Assembly: GCF_000429085.1 (NCBI RefSeq) | Contig: NZ_AUBE01000002.1 | Span: forward strand, 1-40,813 | Direction: 5' to 3' | Length of the DNA: 40,813 nt | Origin: Streptomyces flavidovirens DSM 40150 | GTDB taxonomy: Bacteria; Actinomycetota; Actinomycetes; Streptomycetales; Streptomycetaceae | In this document: piece after piece, positions 8,689 through 16,432 of the stretch | Position numbering within the stretch: position 1 is the first letter of the stretch | Layout: every line of letters begins with the position of its first letter | Notes under the pieces: generated by a model | Seen by the model: only the letters and a program-made list of their open reading frames with translations | Databases searched by the model: none | Told to the model about the DNA's origin: nothing | Translations under genes and position numbers: made by a program

Positions 8689-9861
8689 TCAGGCGACCAC
8701 TGTGGCGCGGAAGAGTGTGCCCGTACCGGACAAATCGACCGATTCGCCTGCTGGTACGAACGCTGACTCTCCCGGCGCGAGAGTCAGTTCGCCCGCGCGG
8801 ACCTCGCCTGCCGTGCAGAGCAGGATCTGCGGCGTGCCGGACGGGAGAGTGCGCGGGGTGGCGCCCGGCGCCAGGACGTGGCGCGAGAGACGGAATTCGT
8901 CGATCGGGGTGTCGTACAGCTCCTCGCCGGTGGAGGACGACGCCTCGGGGCGCAGGATGCCGGCGTCGCGGGCCTCGAAGCGGACGATGCGGAGGAGTTC
9001 GGGGACGTCCACGTGCTTCGGGGTCAGGCCGCAGCGCAGGACATTGTCCGAGTTGGCCATGATTTCGACGCCGAGGCCGCTGAGGTACGCGTGCGGGACG
9101 CCGGCGCCGAGGAAGAGGGCCTCACCGGGCTGCAGTTGTACGTAATTGAGCAGCATGGCGGCGATGACGCCCGGGTCGCCGGGGTAGTGGTGCGCGAGGA
9201 TCCCGTACGGGGCGTACGCGCCGCCCAGGCGGTTCGCGGCGGCCGCGGCGGACGTGACGGTCTCGGCCATTTCGGCGCGGTCCGCCGACAGTACGGCGGT
9301 GAGCACCTCGCGGAGGGCGGCCTCTTCGGGGTGGGCGTGCAGCAGGTCGACGTACGGCTTGAGGGAGTCGACTTCGAGCGCGGCGAGTACGTCGGCCGAC
9401 TCGGCGGGGGCGCGGAAGCCGCACAGGCCCTCGAAGGGGGTGAGCGCGCAGATCAGTTCGGGCTTGTGGTTGGCGTCCTTGTAGTTGCGGTGCGGGGCGT
9501 CGATCGGGACCCCGGCGCACTCCTCGGCTGCGTAACCCTCCTTCGCCTGGGCGAGGTTCGGGTGGACCTGGAGGGAGAGGGGGGCGCCGGCCGCGAGGAT
9601 TTTGAGGAGGAAGGGGAGGCGGGGGCCGAACTTCCGTACCGCGGCCTCGCCCAGTTCCGCTTCTGGATCCGCGTCGATGACTGCGGACAGCGGCTGTTCG
9701 CCCTTGCCGTCGCCGCGGTCGATCCGGGAGGGGGCTCCCGGATGGGCGCCCATCCACATCTCGGCTTGGGGTTCGCCGGTGGGGGCGGTGCCGAGGAGGG
9801 CCGGGATGGCGGTCGTGGAGCCCCAGGCGTAGGGGCGCACGGTGTTCGAGAGGCGGTCCAT
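8689..9861 (-). CDS. manA: Mannose-6-phosphate isomerase, class I
   Basis: This 390-residue zinc enzyme interconverts fructose-6-phosphate and mannose-6-phosphate, the entry step to GDP-mannose. It opens with MDRLSNTVRPYAWGSTTAIP, a hallmark of type I PMI. Metal ligands are visible as Gln98 and His100 (LSLQVHPN), Glu135 (ANHKPELI) and a later His in FLGAGVPHAYLSG. The jelly-roll C-terminal half ends at the expected length. It lies downstream of the SIS-domain gene and upstream of the CDF transporter, all on the minus strand. Together with manB and manC in this window it completes the GDP-mannose route. Confidence 0.96.
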   Translation of the reverse strand: MDRLSNTVRPYAWGSTTAIPALLGTAPTGEPQAEMWMGAHPGAPSRIDRGDGKGEQPLSAVIDADPEAELGEAAVRKFGPRLPFLLKILAAGAPLSLQVHPNLAQAKEGYAAEECAGVPIDAPHRNYKDANHKPELICALTPFEGLCGFRAPAESADVLAALEVDSLKPYVDLLHAHPEEAALREVLTAVLSADRAEMAETVTSAAAAANRLGGAYAPYGILAHHYPGDPGVIAAMLLNYVQLQPGEALFLGAGVPHAYLSGLGVEIMANSDNVLRCGLTPKHVDVPELLRIVRFEARDAGILRPEASSSTGEELYDTPIDEFRLSRHVLAPGATPRTLPSGTPQILLCTAGEVRAGELTLAPGESAFVPAGESVDLSGTGTLFRATVVA

Positions 9862-9958
9862 GGGGCTTCCCCTGGGTGTGGTGACCTTGGTGAGGGCCAG
9901 TGGCCTTGTGGCGTTTGGGAGGTGGCCGGCTGCGGTCAGGTGGTGCTGGTGCTGGTGC

Positions 9959-11092
9959 TCATGATCCGCCTGCGGAAGCGAGCGCCAGGTAAACGGCGGC
10001 GAAATCCGTGATGGCGAGCATCTCGGCGAGGTTCTCCAGCTCGCTGCCGTCCTCCGGTTCCATCTCGCTGATGGCTGTGTCGTGGCTCAGCGCGAGTTCG
10101 CGGGCGGCGGGGGCCGCGGTCATTCCGCCGGTCGGGCGGTCCCGCAGGAGCACCACTCGGGCGTGCAGTGCCTGTGCCTCGTTGACGCGGTCGCGGAAGA
10201 AGTCGTCGGGGTCGGCGCCGGCGGCGAAAGCTCCCGAGAGCAGTACGCCGTGGGCGGGCAGGGCCTCCGGCAGCTCGGCGGAGAGGGCGGGGCGGCCGGC
10301 CAGTTCGGCGAGTACGGAGGAGAAGCGGCGGCCGACGGGGCCGGCGTACGCGCCCTCGGTCCAGATGAGCGGGAGCGAGTCGGCGAGCTCGGACGCGAGC
10401 GTCTTAGCCGGGTTGCTGTACATCGCGATGGCCGGACCGCAGCGTTCCGCGGTGCGGTCGAGGCGGTCGGCGACGAGGCGGAGGGTGTCCGGGGGTGCGG
10501 TGATCAGGCCGAGGCGGTCGAAGAGGACGAGGAGGGGGGTGAGGAGCGCCCAGAGTGCGCCGGGGCCGGTGGCGGTGCCCTCGTCGTACTCCTCGTACGG
10601 GGCTGTCGCCATCGGTACGACCAGGCCGTGCACGCCGTTGACGGACTCGCTCAGCGGGGAACGCTGCGGGGCCACGGTGACGACCGTGCAGCCGCGGCGG
10701 TACGCCTGCTCGGCCAGGACCGCGAGGCCGGGTTCGGCGCCGTCCGGGGTGACGAGGAGGAGCAGGTCGACCGAGCCCGCCCAGCCCGGAAGCGTCCAGC
10801 GCAGGGCGCCGGCGGCGGGGGCGACTCCGGTCGAGTGCAGCCGGGTTACGGGGCAGGAGGCGCCGGCGAGCGTGGCGAGGAGGTCGGCCACGCCGTTCGC
10901 GGCGGTGCCGGGGCCCGCGATCAGTACGGCGCGGGGGCGGCCCTCCGGCTTGATCTCGGCCAGGCCGGCCTCTGTGGCGTGCCGGGCGGCTGTCCGTACG
11001 CGGGCGCCTGCCTCGGCGGCGCCGCGCAGCAGGCCGCGGTGGTCGGCTCGGGCCAGGGACTCCGGGTCGTCGAGCAACGACTCGTCGAGCAT
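9959..11092 (-). CDS. SIS-domain protein of the bifunctional phosphoglucose/phosphomannose isomerase type
   Basis: This 377-residue cytosolic protein has an N-terminal SIS sugar-phosphate fold (about 55-200, with VLIAGPGTAANGVADLLATLAG in place of the usual phosphate loop). Its C-terminal half resembles the archaeal-type PGI/PMI C domain (SNPAKTLASELADSLPLIWTEG, about 225-330). The family enzymes isomerise glucose-6-P or mannose-6-P with fructose-6-P. Whether this copy is catalytic is unclear, because the N-terminal loop lacks the Ser/Thr-rich phosphate grip and reads AAGALRWTLPGWAGSVDLLLLVTPDG. It sits between manA and a Trm112-like gene, the same place as Rv3256c in Mycobacterium tuberculosis, so a role in mannose metabolism, perhaps regulatory, is plausible. 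Starts at ATG (MLDESLLDDPESLARADHRG). Confidence 0.85.
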   Translation of the reverse strand: MLDESLLDDPESLARADHRGLLRGAAEAGARVRTAARHATEAGLAEIKPEGRPRAVLIAGPGTAANGVADLLATLAGASCPVTRLHSTGVAPAAGALRWTLPGWAGSVDLLLLVTPDGAEPGLAVLAEQAYRRGCTVVTVAPQRSPLSESVNGVHGLVVPMATAPYEEYDEGTATGPGALWALLTPLLVLFDRLGLITAPPDTLRLVADRLDRTAERCGPAIAMYSNPAKTLASELADSLPLIWTEGAYAGPVGRRFSSVLAELAGRPALSAELPEALPAHGVLLSGAFAAGADPDDFFRDRVNEAQALHARVVLLRDRPTGGMTAAPAARELALSHDTAISEMEPEDGSELENLAEMLAITDFAAVYLALASAGGS

Positions 11093-11261
11093 GGTGCGGG
11101 CCTCCGATCGCCGGGCGCGTGGCCTGTGGTGGGGCGCTGCGCGGGGGTGGTGGGTGGGGCGTCAGGCAGGGCGGGGGTGTGCGGGCGGCGCGGGCGGCCG
11201 GCGCGGGCGGGGCGTGCGGGCGGCAGGGCGCGTCGGGCGGGCTGCGTTCAGGCCGGCTGCG

Positions 11262-11444
11262 TCAGGCGGGGCGGCGGGCCTCGTCGACGAGGAGTACCGG
11301 GATGCCGTCCCGTACCGGATAGGCCAGGCCGCAGTCCTTGCTGGTGCAGATCAGCTCGGGGGTCTCCGCGGTGGACGCGTCGCTGAGGGGCGCGCGGCAG
11401 GCGGGGCAGGCGAGGATCTCCAGGAGGCCGGCTTCGAGCGGCAT
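11262..11444 (-). CDS. Trm112-like small zinc-ribbon protein
   Basis: This 60-residue protein ([20 protein letters not shown]) belongs to the Trm112/UPF0434 family. A CPAC pair near residue 14 and a Cys in [22 protein letters not shown] form a partial zinc ribbon, and the [15 protein letters not shown] ending is diagnostic. In eukaryotes and archaea Trm112 activates methyltransferases; the bacterial partners are not established. The second methionine is used because it fits the family start and has AAGGGA upstream. It is between the SIS gene and manB on the minus strand, as in other actinobacteria. The 169-bp spacer to the SIS gene is a run of G-rich imperfect repeats. Confidence 0.9.
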   Translation of the reverse strand: MPLEAGLLEILACPACRAPLSDASTAETPELICTSKDCGLAYPVRDGIPVLLVDEARRPA

Positions 11445-11714
11445 GGGGTGGGTCCCTTCGAGCATGCGGATACGGGTACGGATTGGGCCAGGTCAGCCTA
11501 CCGCCGGGTGGGGGGCGGCGCGGGCTGGCGGGACGTGGGTGTTCCTCGTCGCTGGTTGCGTTTGGGGTGGGGTGGTGGGTGTTCGGAGGGGAGCAGGGGG
11601 TGCGTCAGGCCGGTGCGGGGCGGCGTGGGCGCGGGGGCCGGTGAGGTGGGTGAGGGGGCAGGGCGGGGGGTGGCCGGGTGCGGGTAGACGGCCGCTGCGC
11701 GAGCTTGTCCCCTA

Positions 11715-11760
11715 CCCGCCCCTTCCCGAAACTGGGGCAAGCCCCAGGCCCCGGAGGGTG
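11715..11760. repeat. Dispersed Streptomyces-type intergenic repeat with hairpin (copy 2)
   Basis: CGCCCCTTCCCGAAACTG and the hairpin CTGGGGCAAGCCCCAG (11732-11747) match copy 1 at 2495-2560 with one substitution in the left flank and a changed loop (CAAG in place of CTCCG). The 3' part of the element (CCCCGG then GGG) is shorter than in copy 1. Confidence 0.65.
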
Positions 11761-11991
11761 GGGGCGGGGTGCGGCTGCGGGTGCACCCCGCACGCCGAAG
11801 GCGGCAGCTACGCGGCGCAGGCGTGCGCGGGACGAGCGAATGGTCCGCACCGCACGTCTGAGCGCAGGCCAAGCACCAGGCTCGCCGTAGTCAGCCTCGC
11901 GCCAGTGCGACGATCATGGCGCGCGCATACCGTGCCGAATCGGCGGTCCACGCCGCAGGCGCGGCTCGGGGCCGATCGCCGGCGGCGGGGT

Positions 11992-12150
11992 TTGACCGGG
12001 TGAGCTTGACCGGGCGCGGTTGACCGGGTGGAGGGACCGAGCGGGGGGACCGGGCGGGGGGACCGGGCGCGGTTGACCGGTGGGCTTGACCGGGCGCGGT
12101 TGACCGGGCGAGTTGATCGGGCGGGGTGACCGAGCGGGGGTGACCCGGTG
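11992..12150. repeat. Minisatellite, about 12 units of 13-14 bp (TTGACCGGGCGCGG)
   Basis: The word GACCG, or a one-base variant, starts at 11994, 12008, 12022, 12035, 12048, 12061, 12075, 12088, 12102, 12115, 12128 and 12142. The spacing is therefore always 13 or 14 bp. The consensus unit is TTGACCGGGCGCGG. It begins 25 bp downstream of the manB stop and has no conserved reading frame. Confidence 0.88.
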
Positions 12151-12174
12151 ATGGGCAGCCGCCCGCTAAGCCGG

Positions 12175-13548
12175 CTACGCGCGGATCAGGGTCAGGGTCT
12201 CGTCTCGGGTTTTGGTCATCGTGGGTTCGTCCCTCGCCTCTACGTTCAGGCGCAGCAGCGGCTCCGTGTTCGACGGGCGGAGGTTGAACCACCAGTCCGC
12301 TGCGGTGACCGTCAGGCCGTCGAGTTCGTCGATGGTGACTCCCTCGCGGCCGGCGTACGCCGCCTTGACCGCCGCCATGCGGCCCGCCTGGTCGTCCACG
12401 GTGGAGTTGATCTCCCCGGAGCCCGCGTAGCGGTCGTACTCCGCGACCAGGGCGGAGAGCGTGCCGTCCTGACCGCCGAGAGCCGCGAGGACGTGGAGGG
12501 CGGCCAGCATGCCGGTGTCCGCGTTCCAGAAGTCCCGGAAGTAGTAGTGCGCCGAGTGCTCGCCGCCGAAGATCGCGCCGGTGCGGGCCATCTCCTCCTT
12601 GATGAAGGAGTGGCCGACGCGGGTACGGACCGGGGTGCCGCCGTTTTCCCGTACGACCTCGGGGACCGACCACGACGTGATCAGGTTGTGGATCACTGCC
12701 CCCTTGCCCCCGTTGCGCGCCAGTTCGCGCGCGGCGACCAGCGCCGTGATCGCGGACGGGGAGACGCCCTCACCGCGCTCGTCCACGACGAAGCAGCGGT
12801 CCGCGTCGCCGTCGAAGGCCAGGCCGAGGTCGGCGCCGGTCTCGCGGACCTTGGCCTGGAGGTCGACGAGGTTCTTCGGGTCGAGCGGGTTGGCCTCGTG
12901 GTTCGGGAACGTGCCGTCCAGCTCGAAGTAGAGGGGGACGAGCGTCAGCGGGAGGGGCGCGAAGACCGTGGGGACGGTGTGGCCGCCCATGCCGTTGCCC
13001 GCGTCGACCACGACCTTGAGGGGGCGTATCGAGGACAGGTCGACGAGAGAGAGCAGATGGGCCGCGTAGTCCGACAACGTGTCGCGGTGAGTGATGGTTC
13101 CGGTACGCGCGGCGGGCGGCGTCGCCGGCTGCGCTGACCATTCCTCCACCAGTGCGCGGATCTCCGCCAGTCCCGTGTCCTGCCCCACCGGCGCCGCTCC
13201 CGCCCGGCACATCTTGATGCCGTTGTACTGCGCCGGGTTGTGCGAAGCGGTGAACATCGCGCCCGGCAGCCCGAGCTGCCCGGAGGCGAAGTAGAGCTGG
13301 TCGGTCGAGCACAGACCGATCTCCGTCACGTCCACTCCGCGCGCCGCCGCCCCGCGCGCGAACGCCCGCGAGAGACCGGGCGACGAGGGCCGCATGTCGT
13401 GCCCGGTGACGATCGCATCGGCCTGCGTCACCTGCGCGAACGCGGCTCCGAACAGTTCCGCCAGCGACTCGTCCCACTGATCGGGAACCACTCCGCGCAC
13501 GTCGTACGCCTTGACGATCTGCGACAGATCAGCCCGGTCAGCAGCCAC
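12175..13548 (-). CDS. manB: Phosphomannomutase / phosphoglucomutase
   Basis: This 457-residue alpha-D-phosphohexomutase converts mannose-6-phosphate to mannose-1-phosphate for GDP-mannose. The four family loops are present: the phosphoserine loop TASHNPAQYNGIKM (Ser102), the magnesium loop AFDGDADRCF (about 240), the sugar-specificity loop GEHSAHYYF (about 325) and the phosphate-binding loop RPSNTEPLLRLN (about 425). The start MAADRADLSQIVKAYDVRG matches family proteins. It follows the DUF3499 gene by 63 bp on the same strand, probably one transcript. In S. coelicolor the manB of this neighbourhood serves protein O-mannosylation, so the same role is likely. Confidence 0.96.
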   Translation of the reverse strand: MAADRADLSQIVKAYDVRGVVPDQWDESLAELFGAAFAQVTQADAIVTGHDMRPSSPGLSRAFARGAAARGVDVTEIGLCSTDQLYFASGQLGLPGAMFTASHNPAQYNGIKMCRAGAAPVGQDTGLAEIRALVEEWSAQPATPPAARTGTITHRDTLSDYAAHLLSLVDLSSIRPLKVVVDAGNGMGGHTVPTVFAPLPLTLVPLYFELDGTFPNHEANPLDPKNLVDLQAKVRETGADLGLAFDGDADRCFVVDERGEGVSPSAITALVAARELARNGGKGAVIHNLITSWSVPEVVRENGGTPVRTRVGHSFIKEEMARTGAIFGGEHSAHYYFRDFWNADTGMLAALHVLAALGGQDGTLSALVAEYDRYAGSGEINSTVDDQAGRMAAVKAAYAGREGVTIDELDGLTVTAADWWFNLRPSNTEPLLRLNVEARDEPTMTKTRDETLTLIRA

Positions 13549-13611
13549 GGTCAGCCCTCCTGAAGTCCCCGTTGGTGCCCTGAGGCTACCCGCAGGCGCT
13601 CAGGAGCCTGC

Positions 13612-13986
13612 TCAGGAGTCCGGGGAGCGCAGTACGCGCAGGTGCCCGCGGCGCGCGACCTCCATCGGGTCCGCGGCACGGGGCCCGCCGCCCGCTTCCG
13701 CTGCGCGTTCGTGCGGCCTGGCGGCCTCACGTACGGCGTTGGCGAGCGCTTCGAGGTCGTCGCCGCTGGGGTGGGAAGGGGCCGAGCCGTCGACGAGCCG
13801 GAGAACCTCCCAGCCGCGCGGCGCGGTCAGCCGATCCGAGTGCTCGGCGCACAGGTCGTAACAGTGGGGCTCGGCGTAGGTGGCGAGCGGGCCGAGGACT
13901 GCGGTCGAGTCCGCGTAGACGTACGTCAGTGTCGCGACGGCAGGGCGGCCGCACGCGGTGCGCGAACAGCGACGTACAGGGCTCAC
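13612..13986 (-). CDS. DUF3499 family small cysteine-rich protein
   Basis: This protein of about 124 residues is conserved in actinobacteria next to manB (Rv3258c in M. tuberculosis). The conserved core is RRCSRTACGRPAVATLTYVY followed by EPHCYDLCAEHSDRLTAPRGWEVLRL. The two Cys pairs and His residues look like a treble-clef or zinc-ribbon site. The C terminus is variable and charged. Function is unknown. The GTG start (VSPVRRCS) is chosen because conservation begins there; a longer frame to 14217 exists. No ribosome site is visible, but TACCGT lies 8 nt upstream of the GTG on the minus strand, consistent with a leaderless mRNA. First gene of the minus-strand man cluster. Confidence 0.87.
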   Translation of the reverse strand: MSPVRRCSRTACGRPAVATLTYVYADSTAVLGPLATYAEPHCYDLCAEHSDRLTAPRGWEVLRLVDGSAPSHPSGDDLEALANAVREAARPHERAAEAGGGPRAADPMEVARRGHLRVLRSPDS

Positions 13987-14304
13987 GACGTTGGACGGTA
14001 CCGCACTCTTGAGCGGGCCGCGACGACTCTCCCCCACGTCACTCCACCGTGTCGCGGGTCTCACTTCGCCCCAGCGGCCCCTTGCGCAACTGCCCTGACC
14101 TGCGGGGAGGCCGGTGGGCACAGCCGGTGACCGGGCCGTGACCAGTCGCCACTTGGGGCAAATGCCGACAAGCGATGCGAGATCGACGGTCGCGTACGGG
14201 CGTGAAATCGAGCCCAATCTTGGCTGGAATGCTCAATATGCGACATGCCCCATGCCACCCCTCCGGCGCGATTCAACCGTCCCGATGAGGGCTACCCTGC
14301 GTCA
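13987..14304. promoter_or_regulatory. Divergent control region of the DUF3499/manB and metallopeptidase genes
   Basis: This 318-bp region contains no recognisable gene. Minus strand: TACCGT at 14000..13995, eight bases before the DUF3499 GTG. Plus strand: TACCCT at 14293-14298, six bases before the GTG of the metallopeptidase gene. Neither gene has a Shine-Dalgarno sequence. TGGCTGGAAT at 14221-14230 is one base off the published AdpA consensus TGGCSNGWWY. Confidence 0.5.
14293..14298 (+). promoter_or_regulatory. -10 element of a leaderless promoter (metallopeptidase gene)
   Basis: TACCCT matches TANNNT and ends six bases before the GTG at 14305, placing the expected transcription start at or next to the first base of the codon. 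There is no convincing -35 hexamer. Confidence 0.55.
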
Positions 14305-14766
14305 GTGATGGACAGTCCCGTACCTCCCCTCCCCGCCGGCCCCGGGCCGCGGCGACGCGACCGCCACGGGCGCGGCATGCGCGGCCCCGTGGCCCCGCCG
14401 CAGGTGCCCCTCTCGACCAGCCGGGCCGCCGCCTTCGGCGACCTCGTGCAGGACTCGGTCGAGCGCCTGGAACGGCGCTGGCCGCAGCTCGCCGAGGTCG
14501 ACTTCCTGGTGCTCGACGTGCCGCCCGCCGGCGGCGACGATTCCGGCCCCTACGCCGCGGAGTCCGTGCCGCTCGGCGGCATGATCGCCGCGACGAGCGC
14601 GCATCCGGCGCGGATCGTCATCTACCGGCGGCCCGTCGAGATCCGGACCAAGAGCCGCGACGAGCGCGCCATGTTCGTGCACGAGATCATCGTGGAACAG
14701 GTGGCGGAACTGCTCGGCCTGTCACCGGAATCCGTCGATCCGCGGTACGGGGACGGGCAGGACTGA
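14305..14766 (+). CDS. Metallopeptidase-family (zincin-like) protein with altered active-site motif
   Basis: This protein of about 153 residues belongs to the actinobacterial group annotated as metallopeptidase family protein (Zincin_1/COG3824), found beside whiB and manB (Rv3259 position). A basic N-terminal stretch precedes a domain with FGDLVQDSVERLERRWPQLAEVDFLVLDVP, PLGGMIAATSAHPARIVIYRRPVE, and the would-be catalytic helix FVHEIIVEQVAELLGLSPESVDPRY. His126-Glu127 are present, but the second His of HExxH is replaced (HEIIV), so peptidase activity is doubtful. The start is taken as GTG (immediately followed by ATG), six bases after TACCCT, implying leaderless translation. Convergent with the DUF5719-type gene; a strong hairpin separates them. 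Confidence 0.85.
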   Translation: MMDSPVPPLPAGPGPRRRDRHGRGMRGPVAPPQVPLSTSRAAAFGDLVQDSVERLERRWPQLAEVDFLVLDVPPAGGDDSGPYAAESVPLGGMIAATSAHPARIVIYRRPVEIRTKSRDERAMFVHEIIVEQVAELLGLSPESVDPRYGDGQD

Positions 14767-14803
14767 GGGGTAGGGGGGAACGGCTGGGCGGAGTTGACCG
14801 GTC

Positions 14804-14844
14804 GGCGGGCGGGCGGGCGAATGCCGGCGCCCGCCCGCCCGCCC
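14804..14844. terminator. Bidirectional hairpin between metallopeptidase and DUF5719-type genes
   Basis: GGCGGGCGGGCGGGC (14804-14818) pairs with GCCCGCCCGCCCGCC inside 14829-14844, with a loop of about 10 nt. The arms are made of a repeated GGGC tetramer, so several registers can pair. It lies between convergent genes ending at 14766 and 14873. Confidence 0.75.
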
Positions 14845-14872
14845 GTCCTCCGGCCCGGTCAGTCCGGCCCGG

Positions 14873-16432
14873 TCAGTCGTCCAGTACCGACAGATCCTGT
14901 TCCGCCTCCGGCACCGCGACCGTCCCGCGGTCGTCCGGCATCGTCTGCACGGTGAACATCGGAACGCCGTCCTCGGGCAGTTCGAGCGCCCGCGACGCGT
15001 AGACCGGGCCGCCCGACCGCGGTTCGACCGTCAGCGCGTACGAGCCCTTGAGCCCGGACGGCACCGGCGGCTCCGTCAGGGCGAGCGTCGTGCCCGCCTT
15101 CACCTTGTACGTCTTGACGACCGCCTCGCCAGCCTCGCTGCCCGCCGACGCGGTCACCTTGACCTCGGCCGCGGCGCCGGGCGCGGTCAGTGAGAGCACC
15201 GACCCCTTCGCCCTGTTGTCGGCCGCCGTGGCCCGCTCGCCCACCTGCCCGGTCGCCGGGATGTACGCCACTTCCCGGGCGGCGCCCTTGCCGCGCACCA
15301 CGCGCAGCGCGGCGACCACCGGAGTCGGGCGCCCCGGTGCGGCCGGGCTCAGCAGCAGGGACCCCGCCTCGCCCTTGGTGACGTCCTTGAGGTCGACGGC
15401 CGTGGTCATCCCCGCCTTGACGTGCAGCGTCTCGTGGCCGGCGGGCGTGATCGAACCGGTTGGGCCCGCGAGCCGCACCTTGAGGTCGGCGTCGTCGTCA
15501 CCGGGCGCGAACACCACCAGGCGTACGGACGTCGCGTCCGCCGGGATACCGGGCAGCACAGCGCTGCCGGACGCCTCGGCCGACGCGGCCAGCCAGTCAC
15601 TGCCGCCCTCCTCGTCCACGGCCTGCACGACGGCCCCGACGCGGCCGGTGCGGGTGGTGACGTGGACGGTCACGTCCTCGGCGCTGTCGGCGCTCAGCGT
15701 GGACAGCAGTACGGGCACGCTCGACCTGGCCGGCACCGTGATGCCCTCCCCCGAGTCCGACTCCAGGACGCCGTCCTTGCCGTGCAGCTCGATGTCGGCG
15801 ACGGCGGCGGTGTCGTCCGGGTTGGTGAGGTGTACGTAGTCCTGCCGCTCGTCGGCGGTACTCGCGCCGGGGAACCAGAAGCTGGTGTCGGGCGCGGTGC
15901 AGCTGACGCCGAGCACCCCCCGGCCCTGGCCCGCGCTGACCTTGGTGGTCTGCTGGGCGGCCCAGCCGGGGGCCAGGCGGCCGTCGGCCGAGCCGACGAG
16001 GGCGGGGGCCTCGGCGGTGTTCGCCTCGGCGGTTACGGGTTTGCCGGGCTCCTTCAGGGAGAGGACCGGCTTGCTCGCTTCCGTCTTTCCCGCGTCCTTG
16101 TCCTTGTCTTTGTCCTTGTCCTGCTTCTTGTCCTTGCCGTCGTCCGGGGCCGCCAGGGTCGCGTCCGTCGGGACGAGTGCGGCGGAGCCCGCTTTCGCGT
16201 CCGCGGCGCCGGTTCCCGCCGGAGTGAACGACGTGTACGCCGTCTCCGCAACCTCGGACGTACTGGGCGCGGGGCACAGCAGGCTGGAGCGCTCCACCGG
16301 CATCCGCGCCGGGGTCGCCGTGCCGGCGGCGGCCCCGGTCGTGCCGTCCTCCGGAGCGAAGACCACGGCGAACCCGGTGACCGCGGCGAGGGCGGTGACG
16401 GCGGCCATGAGGGAGAGGGTGGTGCGGTTCAT
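14873..16432 (-). CDS. Secreted or membrane-anchored DUF5719-type protein
   Basis: This protein of about 519 residues starts at the ATG giving MNRTTLSLMAAVTALAAVTGFAVVFAP, an uncleaved or cleavable signal sequence (hydrophobic residues 8-25). A Lys/Asp-rich low-complexity stretch (KDKKQDKDKDKDKDAGK, about 100-120) leads to a long beta-rich ectodomain with repeated Ig-like patterns (DYVHLTNPDDTAAVADIELHG, SVRLVVFAPGDDDADLKVRL). I recognise it only as the DUF5719 group. The start codon overlaps the stop of the upstream glycosyltransferase gene (ATGA), so translation is almost certainly coupled and the two products probably act together at the envelope. No catalytic motif is visible. A Gly/Pro/Arg-rich upstream extension of the frame lies within the glycosyltransferase gene and is not used. 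Confidence 0.85.
   Translation of the reverse strand: MNRTTLSLMAAVTALAAVTGFAVVFAPEDGTTGAAAGTATPARMPVERSSLLCPAPSTSEVAETAYTSFTPAGTGAADAKAGSAALVPTDATLAAPDDGKDKKQDKDKDKDKDAGKTEASKPVLSLKEPGKPVTAEANTAEAPALVGSADGRLAPGWAAQQTTKVSAGQGRGVLGVSCTAPDTSFWFPGASTADERQDYVHLTNPDDTAAVADIELHGKDGVLESDSGEGITVPARSSVPVLLSTLSADSAEDVTVHVTTRTGRVGAVVQAVDEEGGSDWLAASAEASGSAVLPGIPADATSVRLVVFAPGDDDADLKVRLAGPTGSITPAGHETLHVKAGMTTAVDLKDVTKGEAGSLLLSPAAPGRPTPVVAALRVVRGKGAAREVAYIPATGQVGERATAADNRAKGSVLSLTAPGAAAEVKVTASAGSEAGEAVVKTYKVKAGTTLALTEPPVPSGLKGSYALTVEPRSGGPVYASRALELPEDGVPMFTVQTMPDDRGTVAVPEAEQDLSVLDD

Larger units (their letters stand above)
11445..12174. other. 730-bp non-coding gap between manB and the Trm112-like gene
   Basis: No open frame here has family similarity that I recognise. 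The right part (11992-12150) is a 12-unit minisatellite. The centre holds copy 2 of the dispersed hairpin repeat. The left part (11500-11700) is G-rich on the plus strand with repeated GGGTGG-like words. The gap splits what is otherwise a tight minus-strand cluster (DUF3499, manB, Trm112, SIS, manA), so the downstream genes probably have their own promoter here, but I could not place it with confidence. Confidence 0.6.

Noticed and set aside
11338..12003. Plus-strand open frame across the Trm112-manB gap
   Set aside because: It overlaps the Trm112 gene antisense, runs through repeats, and encodes an Arg/Gly/Trp-rich sequence with no recognisable family.
11992..12150. CRISPR array
   Set aside because: The units are 13-14 bp and continuous with no unique spacers, so this is a minisatellite.
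14245..14304. Upstream ATG (MPHATPPARF...) as start of the metallopeptidase gene
   Set aside because: The added residues show no conservation pattern and the segment contains the -10 element that would drive leaderless transcription from the later GTG.
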